64,000 nt of DNA from Persephonella sp. Lineage in GTDB: Bacteria > Aquificota > Aquificia > Aquificales > Hydrogenothermaceae. The notes beneath the pieces are model-generated. The model was not told the DNA's origin. It saw only the letters and a program-made list of their open reading frames with translations, and did no database searches. The translations under genes and the position numbers were made by a program. The stretch spans positions 20,916 through 84,915 of the forward strand of contig JALSNI010000058.1 of the NCBI GenBank assembly GCA_026987075.1, given 5' to 3'. Shown here one piece after another: positions 17,753-26,706 of the stretch (its first letter is position 1; each line of letters starts with the position of its first letter).

Positions 17753-18697
17753 TTGACAGCAGTCATTGATGAAAGACAGCAACAGCTTATTGAAAAGATA
17801 AACAGCCTTAGAAAAAAGAAAAATGCCATTATACTTGCCCATTACTATCAGAGGGGAGAGATACAGGACATAGCAGATGTTGTTGGAGATTCACTGGAAC
17901 TTGCAAGGAGAGCACAGGAAACAGATGCAGACATTATCGTTTTTGCTGGCGTAAAGTTTATGGCTGAAACGGCAAAGATACTAAATCCAGACAAAAAAGT
18001 TCTTCATCCAAACCCTGAAAGCGGTTGTCCAATGGCAGATATGGCAACAGTTGAAGGAGTATTAAACCTGAAAAAACAGCACCCAGATGCCATAGTAGTA
18101 TCTTACATAAACACAAATGCTGATGTTAAAACAGTATCTGATGTTATAGTTACCTCAAGAAATGCAGTAAAGGTTGTTAAAAAATTAGATGCGAAGAAAA
18201 TAATATTTGTTCCAGACCAGTTTTTAGGCTCATACATTGCAAAACAGGTTCCAGAAAAAGAGTTTATACTGTGGAAAGGTTTCTGTCCTCCTCATTTTAA
18301 CCTTACACCTGACCAGCTTCTTGCTCTAAAAGAAAAGTATCCTGATGCAAAGATAGCTGTCCATCCTGAGTGTAATACAGAAACGGTGAAAATAGCTGAC
18401 TTTGTTGGAAGTACATCACAGATTATTGAGTATGCAACAACCTGTGAGTCAAAGAACGTAATTATAGGAACAGAGGTTGGTCTGAAACACTGGCTGGAAA
18501 AAATTAATCCAGAAAAAAATTATATATTCCCTGTAAATGCAGACTACTGCGGAACAGTCCACTGCTGTGACATGAAAAAGAACACATTAGACAAGATAGC
18601 AGATGTTTTAGAAAACGAAACAAACGAGATTGTCCTTCCTGAAGACATTATTGAGAAAGCCAGAAAGCCTCTTGATCTAATGCTTTCGATAGTTTAA
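17753..18697 (+). CDS. nadA: Quinolinate synthase
   Basis: Condenses iminoaspartate with dihydroxyacetone phosphate to quinolinate, the first committed NAD precursor, using an oxygen-sensitive [4Fe-4S] cluster. Probable ligands are C92 (SGCPMADM), C178 (GFCPPHF) and one of C271/C272 (HCCDMKKNTLD). AHYYQRGEIQDIADVVGDSLEL is the family N-terminal signature. The start is TTG at 17753, chosen because a strong AAGGAGGT (17741-17748) lies 4 bases upstream and no ATG fits. nadC is also in the window (54.7 kb), but not adjacent. Confidence 0.94.
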   Translation: MTAVIDERQQQLIEKINSLRKKKNAIILAHYYQRGEIQDIADVVGDSLELARRAQETDADIIVFAGVKFMAETAKILNPDKKVLHPNPESGCPMADMATVEGVLNLKKQHPDAIVVSYINTNADVKTVSDVIVTSRNAVKVVKKLDAKKIIFVPDQFLGSYIAKQVPEKEFILWKGFCPPHFNLTPDQLLALKEKYPDAKIAVHPECNTETVKIADFVGSTSQIIEYATTCESKNVIIGTEVGLKHWLEKINPEKNYIFPVNADYCGTVHCCDMKKNTLDKIADVLENETNEIVLPEDIIEKARKPLDLMLSIV

Positions 18698-18698
18698 A

Positions 18699-18714
18699 CC
18701 TCCATATATGGAGG
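18699..18714. repeat. Perfect 16-bp palindrome after nadA
   Basis: CCTCCATATATGGAGG is perfectly self-complementary and begins one base after the nadA stop. It lies between the convergent nadA and rhodanese genes. It could form a short RNA hairpin that protects or ends the nadA transcript, but no U-tract follows, so it is not a textbook terminator. Confidence 0.4.
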
Positions 18715-18755
18715 TGAGGGAGGAAAGATTTAAAGGAAAGGAGGGAGGGGGATTT

Positions 18756-19106
18756 TTAATACTTTCTTACTGTTGGGTCTATGTAATCACTCCAGGCAAG
18801 GATTCCCCCTTCAACGTTTTTTACATTTTCATAACCATGTTGCATAAGCCACAGAGTCGCCTGAAGACTTCTGTTTCCACTCCTGCATATAACGTATATA
18901 GGCTTATCCTTTGGTAGTTTTCCGATGACAGACGGCAGTTTCATCAGAGGGACAAGCATAGCTTCTTTTTCTCTGATTCTTGAAAACTCATACTCTTGAG
19001 GTTCTCTTACATCAAGAAGTATAAAATCTTCATTACTGTCTATCTTTTCTTTAAGCTCCTGCACAGATATATGTATCTTCTGGTATGTATCCCTGTCTAA
19101 AAACAA
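18756..19106 (-). CDS. Single-domain rhodanese-like sulfurtransferase
   Basis: Small cytoplasmic rhodanese, 116 residues, which carries persulfide sulfur on a cysteine. The active site C74 lies in ICRSGNRS, and the CH2A-type motif LLDVREPQEYEFSRI and the ending NVEGGILAW are typical. The six-residue loop CRSGNRS fits sulfurtransferases rather than phosphatases. The start is a TTG at 19106 preceded by GGAGG with 8-nt spacing; an upstream ATG in that ribosome site runs into a stop at once. Confidence 0.87.
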   Translation of the reverse strand: MFLDRDTYQKIHISVQELKEKIDSNEDFILLDVREPQEYEFSRIREKEAMLVPLMKLPSVIGKLPKDKPIYVICRSGNRSLQATLWLMQHGYENVKNVEGGILAWSDYIDPTVRKY

Positions 19107-19312
19107 CTTTATTCCTCCATTAGATTATTTTTATATAAAAATATAATTTTTTTAATAAAATTTCATATGATTTACTTAATAAAAGTAGCATTTTCCAACA
19201 GGTTGTTAGAATTGAAAATACCTATATGTATCTTAAAAATGTCAATAGTGATTGATATCATTCCACTGGTTGTATATTTTAGATTATTATCAAAAACAAA
19301 AAGGAGTGAAAA

Positions 19313-20719
19313 ATGTTTGAAATAAAACAGAGAGATGTTATAAAAGTTCCAGATAGAGTTAAAAGAGCACTGAAAGAGATATTAGGAGAGGAAAACTGTC
19401 TTGACGACAGTATGGACAGGCTTCTGTATTCTTACGATGCAACGAGAATAAAGATGCTTCCTGAGCTTGTTGCTATACCTGAAAATCAGGAGCAGGTTCA
19501 AAAAATAGTTCAGATATGTTATGAGGAAGGTATTCCTGTAACTCCAAGGGGAGCTGGTTCTGGTTATACAGGGGGAGCACTGCCTGTTAAAGGAGGAGTG
19601 GTTGTTTCCTTTGAAAAGATGGACAGGATTTTAGAGATAGATGAGGACAACGCAGTGGCAAGAGTTCAGCCGGGGGTTATCACATACAGACTTCAGAAAG
19701 CTGTTGAAAAGGTTGGACTGTTTTACCCACCAGACCCTGCAAGCTACAAGTACTGCACAATTGGAGGGAATGTTGCTGAAAATGCAGGTGGTCCCAGATG
19801 CGTCAAATACGGGGTTACAAGGGAATACATAATGGAGCTGAATACTGTCGTGCACACAGGAGAGATAATACATACAGGCAAACCAACACTGAAAGATGTT
19901 GCTGGATACGACCTTACTAGGCTGTTTATAGGCAGTGAAGGAACACTGGGACTGTTTACAGAGATAACAGTAAAACTGATACCAAAACCTCAATCTGCAA
20001 AGACAGCAATGGCAATATTCTCTGACATAGCATCTGTAGGGAAAACTGTGAAAGATATATTCAAAGCTGGAATACAGCCTTCAGCCCTTGAGTTTATGGA
20101 TAAGTTAGCTATCAATGCTGTTGAGGACTTTGGACATTTTGGACTTCCAAGGGATGCAGAAGTTTTATTGCTCATAGAGGTTGACGGTCATCCGCTGGCT
20201 ATTGATGAGCAGATTACAGAGGTTGCAAGAATATGCGAAAGAAACGGAGCAAAGGTCAGCATAGCGAGAAACCAGAAAGAAGCAGAAAAACTGTGGGAGG
20301 CAAGAAGGGCACTTTCTCCGGCAGTTTCAAAACTTGGCAGAGTAAAGATTAACGAAGACATTGTTTTTCCACGAAGTTATCTTCCTGAAGCACTGCCAAA
20401 ACTGAGGGAGATAGGAAAAAAGTACAACCTGAAGATGGTAAACTTTGGGCATATTGGAGATGGAAATGTCCACGCAAACTTTATGATTGACGGCAGAGAC
20501 GAGGATGAGCTAAAAAGAACAGAGAAGGCTGTTGAGGAGGTTTTTGAACTTGCCCTGTCCTATGGAGGTTCTATCACAGGTGAGCACGGTGTTGGAATAA
20601 CAAAGGCTCCCTTTATGAAAAAACAGTTCAGACCTGCAGAGATGGAGATAATGAAAGGTATAAAAAGGGTTTTTGACCCGAAGAATCTTATAAATCCCGG
20701 TAAGATGGATATTGATTAG
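19313..20719 (+). CDS. FAD-linked glycolate/D-lactate oxidase, GlcD family
   Basis: Flavoprotein dehydrogenase of 468 residues. The FAD-binding type-4 fold is marked by TPRGAGSGYTGGALP, NVAENAGGPRCVKYG and GSEGTLGLFTEITVKL; the C-terminal oxidase domain contains GHIGDGNVHANF and ends GEHGVGITKA, KRVFDPKNLINPGKM. It oxidises a 2-hydroxy acid (glycolate or D-lactate) and passes electrons to a GlcF-type Fe-S partner or a quinone. No GlcE/GlcF gene is adjacent, so the electron acceptor is unknown. Preceded by a 200-bp AT-rich gap and AAGGAG. Confidence 0.88.
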   Translation: MFEIKQRDVIKVPDRVKRALKEILGEENCLDDSMDRLLYSYDATRIKMLPELVAIPENQEQVQKIVQICYEEGIPVTPRGAGSGYTGGALPVKGGVVVSFEKMDRILEIDEDNAVARVQPGVITYRLQKAVEKVGLFYPPDPASYKYCTIGGNVAENAGGPRCVKYGVTREYIMELNTVVHTGEIIHTGKPTLKDVAGYDLTRLFIGSEGTLGLFTEITVKLIPKPQSAKTAMAIFSDIASVGKTVKDIFKAGIQPSALEFMDKLAINAVEDFGHFGLPRDAEVLLLIEVDGHPLAIDEQITEVARICERNGAKVSIARNQKEAEKLWEARRALSPAVSKLGRVKINEDIVFPRSYLPEALPKLREIGKKYNLKMVNFGHIGDGNVHANFMIDGRDEDELKRTEKAVEEVFELALSYGGSITGEHGVGITKAPFMKKQFRPAEMEIMKGIKRVFDPKNLINPGKMDID

Positions 20720-20767
20720 CATTTGTGATATATTATTTATTTCGTTAATCAAAAGTGGAGGAAGAAA

Positions 20768-20962
20768 ATGGCAGTCTGTCAGATATGCGGTAAGAAAACA
20801 GCTCACGGCAACAGGGTTGCCCACTCTGCAACCACGTCAAAAAGGGTATGGAGACCTAACCTACAGAGGGTAAAGGCAGTTATGCCTGACGGTTCAACAA
20901 AAAGAATATATGTGTGTGCAAAATGTCTGAAAGCAGGTAAAGTCAAAAAAGCGGTCAGATAG
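20768..20962 (+). CDS. rpmB: 50S ribosomal protein L28
   Basis: Ribosomal protein of 64 residues in the zinc-binding (C+) form: CQIC at the N-terminus and CAKC near the C-terminus. MAVCQICGKKTAHGNRVAHS and TSKRVWRPNLQRV are characteristic of L28. Ribosome site GTGGAGGAAG is just upstream. It stands alone, without rpmG, and its stop codon lies inside a strong terminator-like hairpin. Confidence 0.95.
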   Translation: MAVCQICGKKTAHGNRVAHSATTSKRVWRPNLQRVKAVMPDGSTKRIYVCAKCLKAGKVKKAVR

Positions 20963-20995
20963 GAATTATTCCTGTCTGACTTCTTGTCATACTTT
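20954..20995 (+). terminator. Probable rho-independent terminator of rpmB
   Basis: GTCAGATAGGAA-TTA-TTCCTGTCTGAC (20954-20980) forms a 12-bp stem with one G-U pair and a 3-nt loop, followed by a T-rich run (TTCTTGTCATACTTTTC). The rpmB TAG is inside the left arm. Confidence 0.75.
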
Positions 20996-21033
20996 TCTTC
21001 TCTATTTATCTTTATAAAAAAAACGAGGAACTG

Positions 21034-22974
21034 ATGAAACTCCTTTCAAAAGAGGAGATACTCCCATTTCTAAAAAATCTCTTTTCCCAGGCACAAAACA
21101 GTATAAAAATATCCTCTCCGTGGATTAAATCTGAAGTTTTTAAGGAGTTACTTCCAGAAAAAAATGTAAATTTAGAGGTCATTGTAAGGGACTCTGAGCT
21201 TGAAGATTTTTTGATAACAGATGTTGAAGTGCTCAGCACAATTCAGCAGTTAAAAGGAAAAATATTCCTCAATCCAGACATTCACTCAAAATTTGTTATC
21301 ATTGATGATACAAAAGCAGTTGTAGGCTCTGCAAACATCACAAAATCAGGGCTTTATCAGGATGGAAACATTGAAACTGCCGTTTTTATAGAGGATAAAA
21401 AGCAGATTCAGAAGCTAATTTCCCAGTTTGAAAGTATAAAGGAAAAGTCTGTAAATCTGTCTGAAGAGATTGTTGGAATTGTTCTGAACTCTGTAAGCTC
21501 AATAACAGCTGAAATTTTGCTCTTTCAGGAAGTGCCCCAGCAGACTTATCTGAAAATTCCTGCAGGAGATTCAGGTTTTCTCCTTGGAAGAATTGCTGTC
21601 ATAAAAGATATAAACAGCTCTTTATTTTCAACATTTTTAAGCACTATTGAAAGGTCTGTTTTTTCAGAAGTAGAAAAGCTGAAGATATTACTGACAGAGA
21701 AAGACCCCCTGTATAAAAAGGCTTTAACCCTCTCTTATCTGAATGAAAAAGAAAGCAGTATAAAGGTGGGGCAGTTAGAGATATTAGCTTACTTTAATCC
21801 TGAAGTATCCCATGGGGAAAGTGTATTGAAAACACCGATGGTTCCGCCTACTGCTGGAGCTCTTGTATACTCCCTTAAAACAGAGAAAGAGATACAAAGC
21901 ATTATGAAGATAAACCACGCAGGATATCCGATGGGAGAACCTGTTTCTTTTGGAAAACTGTTCAACACAAATCTTAATGCATACGTAGACCTTGAAAAGA
22001 TTTACAGCATGCATATGGCCGTTTTAGGAACAACCGGTTCAGGAAAAACAACATTCGTCAGAAGGATAATGGAAAACTTAAAATCAAAAGATGTAAAGGT
22101 TTACATATTTGACCTTTACAACGAGTATGAAAAATCTGTTTCTAAATCTTTTAAACTGACTTTTCCCCCACTGCTATTTCCTGTAAGTTTTGACAACATA
22201 AAAGAGCTGTTCAGACAGTACGGTGTATTTTTTCAGGAAAAGTCATCTGAGGAGAAAAGGGTTGCCTCTTACTTCAGAAGGCATCTTAAACCTGACCTTG
22301 AGATAATAGGATTTAACGAAAAATCCCTTGAGGATATGCTTATTGAATCTATCAGCCTTACAGATTTAAAAGGAGAGCTGAGAGAAGAGCTACAGACATT
22401 CCTTGATATGCTGAAGAAGGATTACACTGAAGAAGCTTTGAGTAAACATCCAGAAGTTGTGAAAGATATAAAGAAAAGCCTCAAATCAAAAGAAAACGTT
22501 GTTATATACGACTTTCACAAGATTGAAGACCCAATAACAAGGGTAAATATCGCTGGCATCTTGATGAAGGAGATTTTTAGAATATCAAAATCAGAGGAAG
22601 GAAAAAGAGTTATTATTTTAGAGGAAGCTCAGAACTTTGCCCCAGAAAAAGGGTTTGGAGAAATTCAGGCAGGTTCTTCAAACATTGCTTACGTTATGGC
22701 AAGGAAGATAGCCACAGAGGGAAGGAAGTTTAATTTAGGATTGATAGCAATAACACAGAGACCTGCAAACATCAGTAAGTATGTCCTCTCTCAGCTGAAC
22801 ACACAGGCAGTTTTTAAACTGATTAACAGGAACGACCTTGAGGCTGTTTCTGTTTTTTTTGAATACTCAAAGGAAGACATATTTAACATTCTTCCATTTT
22901 TAAAGCCGGGTAATGGTTTTATAACAGGACTGGCTGTCCCCTTTGGGATACTTACAGAAATAAAGTTAGGATAA
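21034..22974 (+). CDS. PLD-HerA fusion: HKD nuclease-like domain, HAS-like region and HerA/FtsK ATPase
   Basis: A 646-residue DNA-processing protein. Residues 1-140 form a phospholipase D-like domain with one HxKx4D motif (H84, K86, D91) and GSAN at 98-101; PLD enzymes with one HKD act as dimers. Residues about 145-330 look like a HerA-type HAS-barrel region (FLLGRIAVI). From 328 comes the HerA ATPase: Walker A GTTGSGKTT (332-340) and Walker B VIILEEAQNFAP, plus the arginine-rich ARKIATEGRKFNLG and ITQRPANISKYVLSQLNT segments of HerA translocases. HerA normally works with NurA; a NurA gene lies 1.5 kb downstream. The built-in PLD domain is unusual. Role: DNA end resection or defence, not decided. 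Confidence 0.85.
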   Translation: MKLLSKEEILPFLKNLFSQAQNSIKISSPWIKSEVFKELLPEKNVNLEVIVRDSELEDFLITDVEVLSTIQQLKGKIFLNPDIHSKFVIIDDTKAVVGSANITKSGLYQDGNIETAVFIEDKKQIQKLISQFESIKEKSVNLSEEIVGIVLNSVSSITAEILLFQEVPQQTYLKIPAGDSGFLLGRIAVIKDINSSLFSTFLSTIERSVFSEVEKLKILLTEKDPLYKKALTLSYLNEKESSIKVGQLEILAYFNPEVSHGESVLKTPMVPPTAGALVYSLKTEKEIQSIMKINHAGYPMGEPVSFGKLFNTNLNAYVDLEKIYSMHMAVLGTTGSGKTTFVRRIMENLKSKDVKVYIFDLYNEYEKSVSKSFKLTFPPLLFPVSFDNIKELFRQYGVFFQEKSSEEKRVASYFRRHLKPDLEIIGFNEKSLEDMLIESISLTDLKGELREELQTFLDMLKKDYTEEALSKHPEVVKDIKKSLKSKENVVIYDFHKIEDPITRVNIAGILMKEIFRISKSEEGKRVIILEEAQNFAPEKGFGEIQAGSSNIAYVMARKIATEGRKFNLGLIAITQRPANISKYVLSQLNTQAVFKLINRNDLEAVSVFFEYSKEDIFNILPFLKPGNGFITGLAVPFGILTEIKLG

Positions 22975-23028
22975 CTGGAAAACCCTATTTTCAGAAATAA
23001 ATTATCCCAAAAAAGAAAGGTGAGGATT

Positions 23029-24066
23029 ATGAAGTTTGTAGACAAGGCAAAAATCTTTGTAAAAGGCGGAGATGGCGGAAATGGAGTTGTTGCATTTAGA
23101 AGGGAGAAGTTTGTTCCTATGGGTGGTCCTGCAGGTGGAAACGGAGGGAAAGGTGGAGACGTTATTTTGATTGCAGACAGCAGAATTAGAACACTGCTGG
23201 ACTTTAAACACAAAATACATTTTAAAGCAGAAAAGGGACAGCACGGCTCTGGAAACAACAAACACGGCAAAAAAGGAGAAGACCTTATCATAAAAGTTCC
23301 TGTTGGAACGGTTGTTACTGATGCCCAGACAGGACAAATCATAGCAGACCTTAAAGAAGAAGGACAGAAGGTTATTGTTGCAAAGGGGGGAAGAGGAGGA
23401 AAAGGTAATGCTTCCTTCAAAACATCAACAAACCAGACGCCAGATTATGCAGAAGAAGGGGAAAAGGGTGAGGAGAGATGGATAGAACTTGAGCTGAAAC
23501 TGATAGCTGACATTGGAATTGTAGGATTCCCTAATGCAGGAAAGTCAACACTTATATCTGTTCTTTCAAATGCAAAGCCAAAGATTGCAGACTATCCTTT
23601 CACAACACTTGCCCCTGTCCTTGGGGTTATGAAGATAGATTACGGAAGGTCTGTGGTTTTAGCTGACATTCCCGGACTTATTGAAGGAGCATCACAGGGA
23701 CAGGGCTTAGGTCATGAATTCCTCAGACATATAGAAAGAACAAAAGCCCTGATACATATGATAGACATATCAGATTTTGCAGAAAGAGAGCCAGTTGAAG
23801 CATTTAACATAATAAATGAAGAGATGAGAGAATATTCACCACAGCTTTTAGAAAAACCCCAGCTTGTTGTAGGAAACAAGATAGACCTTCTGTCAGACAG
23901 GGAAAAGATAGAAGGGCTGAAGAAGTATTTTGAAGAAAAGGGATTCAGGTTTGTCCCTGTATCACTTGTCACATTAGAAGGAATTGACACCCTAAAAAAA
24001 GAGATAATATCCTTGTATGAAAAAACCCAGAAAGAGAGCCAGAATGTTAGTAAACAGATTTCCTAA
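23029..24066 (+). CDS. obgE: GTPase ObgE/CgtA
   Basis: Essential GTPase in 50S ribosome assembly and stress control. The glycine-rich Obg domain comes first (KIFVKGGDGGNGVVAFRREK, PAGGNGGKGGDVIL), then the G domain with G1 GFPNAGKST, G3 DIPGLIEGAS and G4 NKID. The track begins at a GTG at 23020 that lies inside the ribosome site AAAGGTGAGG; the ATG at 23029 (MKFVDKAKI, 345 residues) is the natural start. A long glycine-rich Obg fold in this position between herA and nurA is conserved-core DNA, so the neighbourhood is chromosomal rather than an inserted island. Confidence 0.95.
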   Translation: MKFVDKAKIFVKGGDGGNGVVAFRREKFVPMGGPAGGNGGKGGDVILIADSRIRTLLDFKHKIHFKAEKGQHGSGNNKHGKKGEDLIIKVPVGTVVTDAQTGQIIADLKEEGQKVIVAKGGRGGKGNASFKTSTNQTPDYAEEGEKGEERWIELELKLIADIGIVGFPNAGKSTLISVLSNAKPKIADYPFTTLAPVLGVMKIDYGRSVVLADIPGLIEGASQGQGLGHEFLRHIERTKALIHMIDISDFAEREPVEAFNIINEEMREYSPQLLEKPQLVVGNKIDLLSDREKIEGLKKYFEEKGFRFVPVSLVTLEGIDTLKKEIISLYEKTQKESQNVSKQIS

Positions 24067-24490
24067 AATGGCAGCCCTCCAGAAATTCAGAGCCATAAAG
24101 TTAGGCTATCCGGAAGAAGAAGCAGAAGCCATTGGAATTGCAGAAGCCTTAAAGTATGCAATATTCAAAAGGCTTGCCCATTCTGATAGAAGGTATAGAG
24201 AGATAGAAGAGAAGAAAAAAAGAAAAGAGATTAAACATTTAGACTGGGAAAAATATAAACTGTTTAAACTTGCCTCTTACAAGGGACATCCATATGTTGC
24301 AGGAAAGATAGAAACCTCTGAGGATTATAAGAAAAGTGTGTTCTGGAGATTTGGAGAGGAAGGGGGAAAAAAGATAGAAGAGTGGGCAAGAGAGATAATT
24401 AAAAATACACCTGAAAGTTATCTAAAAAATGAACAGAAATTTTTCAGAGAAGTATGGGTTCCTAACAGGGATTATCCTATTAATGTCTGA
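24017..24490 (+). CDS. Conserved-looking hypothetical protein between obgE and nurA
   Basis: I do not recognise this protein. It is basic and rich in Lys, Glu and Arg, mostly helical, without signal peptide or membrane segment. LGYPEEEAEAIGIAEALKYA and an aromatic-rich end (FREVWVPNRDYPINV) stand out. The track start (ATG 24017, 157 residues) overlaps obgE by 50 bp; ATGs at 24044 and 24068 are equally possible and would cut the basic leader. Its place between obgE and nurA, with close spacing, suggests co-transcription and perhaps a nucleic-acid role. Confidence 0.7.
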   Translation: MKKPRKRARMLVNRFPKMAALQKFRAIKLGYPEEEAEAIGIAEALKYAIFKRLAHSDRRYREIEEKKKRKEIKHLDWEKYKLFKLASYKGHPYVAGKIETSEDYKKSVFWRFGEEGGKKIEEWAREIIKNTPESYLKNEQKFFREVWVPNRDYPINV

Positions 24491-24515
24491 TAAAATATAC
24501 AAAAAGGACTAAAAG

Positions 24516-25673
24516 ATGCGTCCTGAACTGCTGAAAAAAACATACAGCTTAAAAAGTGAGCTGTCCCAGCTTGCATTTTCTCTAAATGAGGAGATAAAAA
24601 GGGAAGAAGTTCTGTCTAAATGGAAAAATTACGTACCTGCTCCAGTAGATAGGTTTGCAGTTTCAGCAGATGGTTCATTTAACAAAAAACATTACCTTGG
24701 TTTTTACCTTTACTCTGTTTCAGGTTATGCCGTTGGACTGAAAAATGGAAGCACACCAGCAGAAGAGGTTACGGGAGATATAAATCTGTCTGTTATTAAA
24801 AAAACAGAGCTGATTGACCAGTATCTCAGAATGCTGATGTTTCTGTGTGAGATGAAAGCTCTTATAAAGCTGGCTGAAAGAGAAAAACCTGAAGTATTAC
24901 TGATAGATGGAACACTCTCAAGCAGGTTCATAACAGTTTTTCCCAAAACAGACTGGTTCTGTTCTGAGGAGTTTGAAGGTAAGATTGCCTCCATAGCAGG
25001 AGAGTTTATACCTGCCGTGAAAGACATGCTTTTAGAAGAAGATATAGCAGCTTTTTCAAAGGAGATAAAAGAAAAGGTTACAGCAAAACTGTTTAAAGAA
25101 TTTGGAGAAAAGGGGTTAAGAAGGGACATCGTTGAGGCAACACTGTCAAAGCTTGCATACTTTGAGTATCTTCTTCTTCTTCATAAACTGTTTTATGGAC
25201 TTGAATTTAAGCCTGTTGTTATAGGTGTTGCAAAGACATCCCACTCCACAGACATTTTTAAGAAATCCATTCCAGACATAAGGGTTCTTCATCAGTTTGT
25301 GAAAGATAATGGATACACATTACCACAGACTTATGTAAATCTTGATGAGATAAAGTGGGAGTTCTCTCAGATTTTTGAGTATATTGAAGAAAATATAGCG
25401 TATCAGCTCAGGGATGTTAGTATCAGATACTTTTATGGAAAGTATGACAGGGGAAGAACCATATCACTTATTGAGTATTACGAAAATCCAGACCTTGAAG
25501 GAATAACCCCTGAATATGTATTGGATATACTTTCCCATTTCTCTGTTTCAGGATATCCATTTCCTCTGAGAAAGGCAGATTATGAGGTGAGAATTACCAG
25601 AAAGGATATGGAGATGATAGAAAATCTTTTAGGTCTCCAGAACGAAATTCATGGGAGAGAAGGGCTTGAATAA
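24516..25673 (+). CDS. nurA: NurA-domain 5'-3' nuclease
   Basis: A 385-residue NurA-type nuclease, the usual partner of the HerA translocase in DNA end resection and in some phage-defence loci. The N-terminal metal-binding motif is DGS (D52 in SADGSFN), the second acidic motif is LLIDGTLSSRF near residue 130, the KTSHS region (GVAKTSHSTDIF) matches the basic/His part of the site, and the C-terminal SGYPFPLRKADYEVRI resembles the family's P-x-P-L-x-x-A-D/H ending. It lies 1.5 kb downstream of the PLD-HerA gene. Assignment rests on these motifs; overall similarity to archaeal NurA could not be measured. Confidence 0.8.
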   Translation: MRPELLKKTYSLKSELSQLAFSLNEEIKREEVLSKWKNYVPAPVDRFAVSADGSFNKKHYLGFYLYSVSGYAVGLKNGSTPAEEVTGDINLSVIKKTELIDQYLRMLMFLCEMKALIKLAEREKPEVLLIDGTLSSRFITVFPKTDWFCSEEFEGKIASIAGEFIPAVKDMLLEEDIAAFSKEIKEKVTAKLFKEFGEKGLRRDIVEATLSKLAYFEYLLLLHKLFYGLEFKPVVIGVAKTSHSTDIFKKSIPDIRVLHQFVKDNGYTLPQTYVNLDEIKWEFSQIFEYIEENIAYQLRDVSIRYFYGKYDRGRTISLIEYYENPDLEGITPEYVLDILSHFSVSGYPFPLRKADYEVRITRKDMEMIENLLGLQNEIHGREGLE

Positions 25674-25959
25674 AAACCTTTTAAAACTGCAGACATCTTT
25701 TTTTACGGCTGTTGTTCTCTTCTCTATGTTTTTTTCAAGTGGATTTATGCTTGTGTATACTTACAGTTCTCCCAAAAGTTTGAAGATTAACGTAAACAGT
25801 GCAGACGCTCTGCAGCTTAAAAAAGTTCCTTACATAGGAGAAAAGACAGCTGAAAGAATTATCAGTATAAGGGAAAAAAATAATGGCATAAAAAATCTAA
25901 AACAGTTAAAGGGTGTAAAATACTATAAGAAGTTTAAATACTTTCTGAAGGTGGAATGA
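25651..25959 (+). CDS. ComEA-like membrane-anchored helix-hairpin-helix protein
   Basis: A 102-residue protein with one N-terminal membrane helix (about 14-36) and a C-terminal helix-hairpin-helix DNA-binding domain: INVNSADALQLKKVPYIGEK followed by TAERIISIREKNNGIKNLKQ. This is the ComEA pattern (periplasmic DNA receptor in transformation) in reduced form. It overlaps the nurA 3' end by 23 bp and the creatininase gene by 4 bp, so it is in the same transcription unit. DNA uptake or anchoring of DNA at the membrane are the obvious roles. Confidence 0.8.
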   Translation: MGEKGLNKNLLKLQTSFFTAVVLFSMFFSSGFMLVYTYSSPKSLKINVNSADALQLKKVPYIGEKTAERIISIREKNNGIKNLKQLKGVKYYKKFKYFLKVE

Positions 25960-26696
25960 TGCTGCTGGAAAATATGTCTTATGTTGAGGTTGAGGCATAT
26001 CTGGTTGAAAAAGATATAGTTATTATTCCTATAGGCTCCTGTGAGCAACACAGCCCTTATGGAATTTTAGGAACAGACTTTATAACAGCAGAAGCCATCG
26101 CAAGGGAAGTGGGAAAAAGGATGGACATTGTTGTTGCTCCAACGATAAGTTATGGGATGTCCCAGCATCATATGGGATTCAAAGGAACAGTTACATTATC
26201 TCCAGAAACGATGGTTATGTTTGTCAAAGACATAATAAACTCATTTTTAGAGCATGGGTTTAAAAGGATTGTTTTCATTAATGGCCATGGTGGAAATATT
26301 GAGCCTATAAAGACAGCATTTCATCAGATAAAGTTTGAAGGAAAATCGGGATTGTTGGAACTTATATCGTGGTTTTTACTCCCAGAGGTTCAAGAAATAG
26401 AAAGGGATATATTTGAAGACAAAAACGGCTATCACGCTACACCGTCAGAAGTTTCAATAACAAAATTTTTAAGGCCAGAGGCTTTCAGGAATAAACCATC
26501 AGAAAAAAAGGAGATAAGCAGAAGTCAGGTCTACTTTCCTCTTTCTAAGGATGAGTTTAAACAGGCATATCCAGATGGAAGGATGGAATCTGCTCCATGG
26601 CTTGCAAAAGAGAAGTATGGGAAGCTCATAATGGAAGAAGCTGTGAGGGTAATAATAAGGAGATTAAGGGAAATCTTAAAGACAAAAATATTATGA
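25956..26696 (+). CDS. Creatininase-family metal-dependent amidohydrolase
   Basis: Soluble hydrolase, 246 residues, of the creatininase/FAPy deformylase (ArfB/MftE-like) family. Metal-binding motifs are IPIGSCEQHSPYGILGTDF (Glu, His, Asp), FINGHGGNI and a C-terminal ATPSEVSIT glutamate. Family members open cyclic or formyl amides in creatinine, riboflavin precursors or mycofactocin peptide; no pathway partner is visible here to choose between them. Its ATG overlaps the HhH gene stop (ATGA) and the sirtuin gene follows after 10 bp. Confidence 0.82.
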   Translation: MMLLENMSYVEVEAYLVEKDIVIIPIGSCEQHSPYGILGTDFITAEAIAREVGKRMDIVVAPTISYGMSQHHMGFKGTVTLSPETMVMFVKDIINSFLEHGFKRIVFINGHGGNIEPIKTAFHQIKFEGKSGLLELISWFLLPEVQEIERDIFEDKNGYHATPSEVSITKFLRPEAFRNKPSEKKEISRSQVYFPLSKDEFKQAYPDGRMESAPWLAKEKYGKLIMEEAVRVIIRRLREILKTKIL

Positions 26697-26706
26697 AGGT
26701 GAAGAG

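Noticed and set aside
18708-18917. 69-aa plus-strand ORF starting at the CCTCCATATATGGAGG palindrome
   Set aside because: Most of it is antisense to the rhodanese gene, its protein is low complexity at the start (GKEGGG), and no partner or ribosome site supports it beyond the palindrome itself.
19631-19993. 120-aa antisense ORF inside the GlcD-type gene
   Set aside because: It is opposite a strongly conserved FAD domain and is Cys/Ser/Phe-rich, as expected for a shadow frame.
22791-23420. 209-aa minus-strand ORF over herA end and obgE start
   Set aside because: It is antisense to the glycine-rich Obg domain, which gives a Pro/Phe-rich shadow protein (PFPPFPPAGPP), and has no coding signals of its own.
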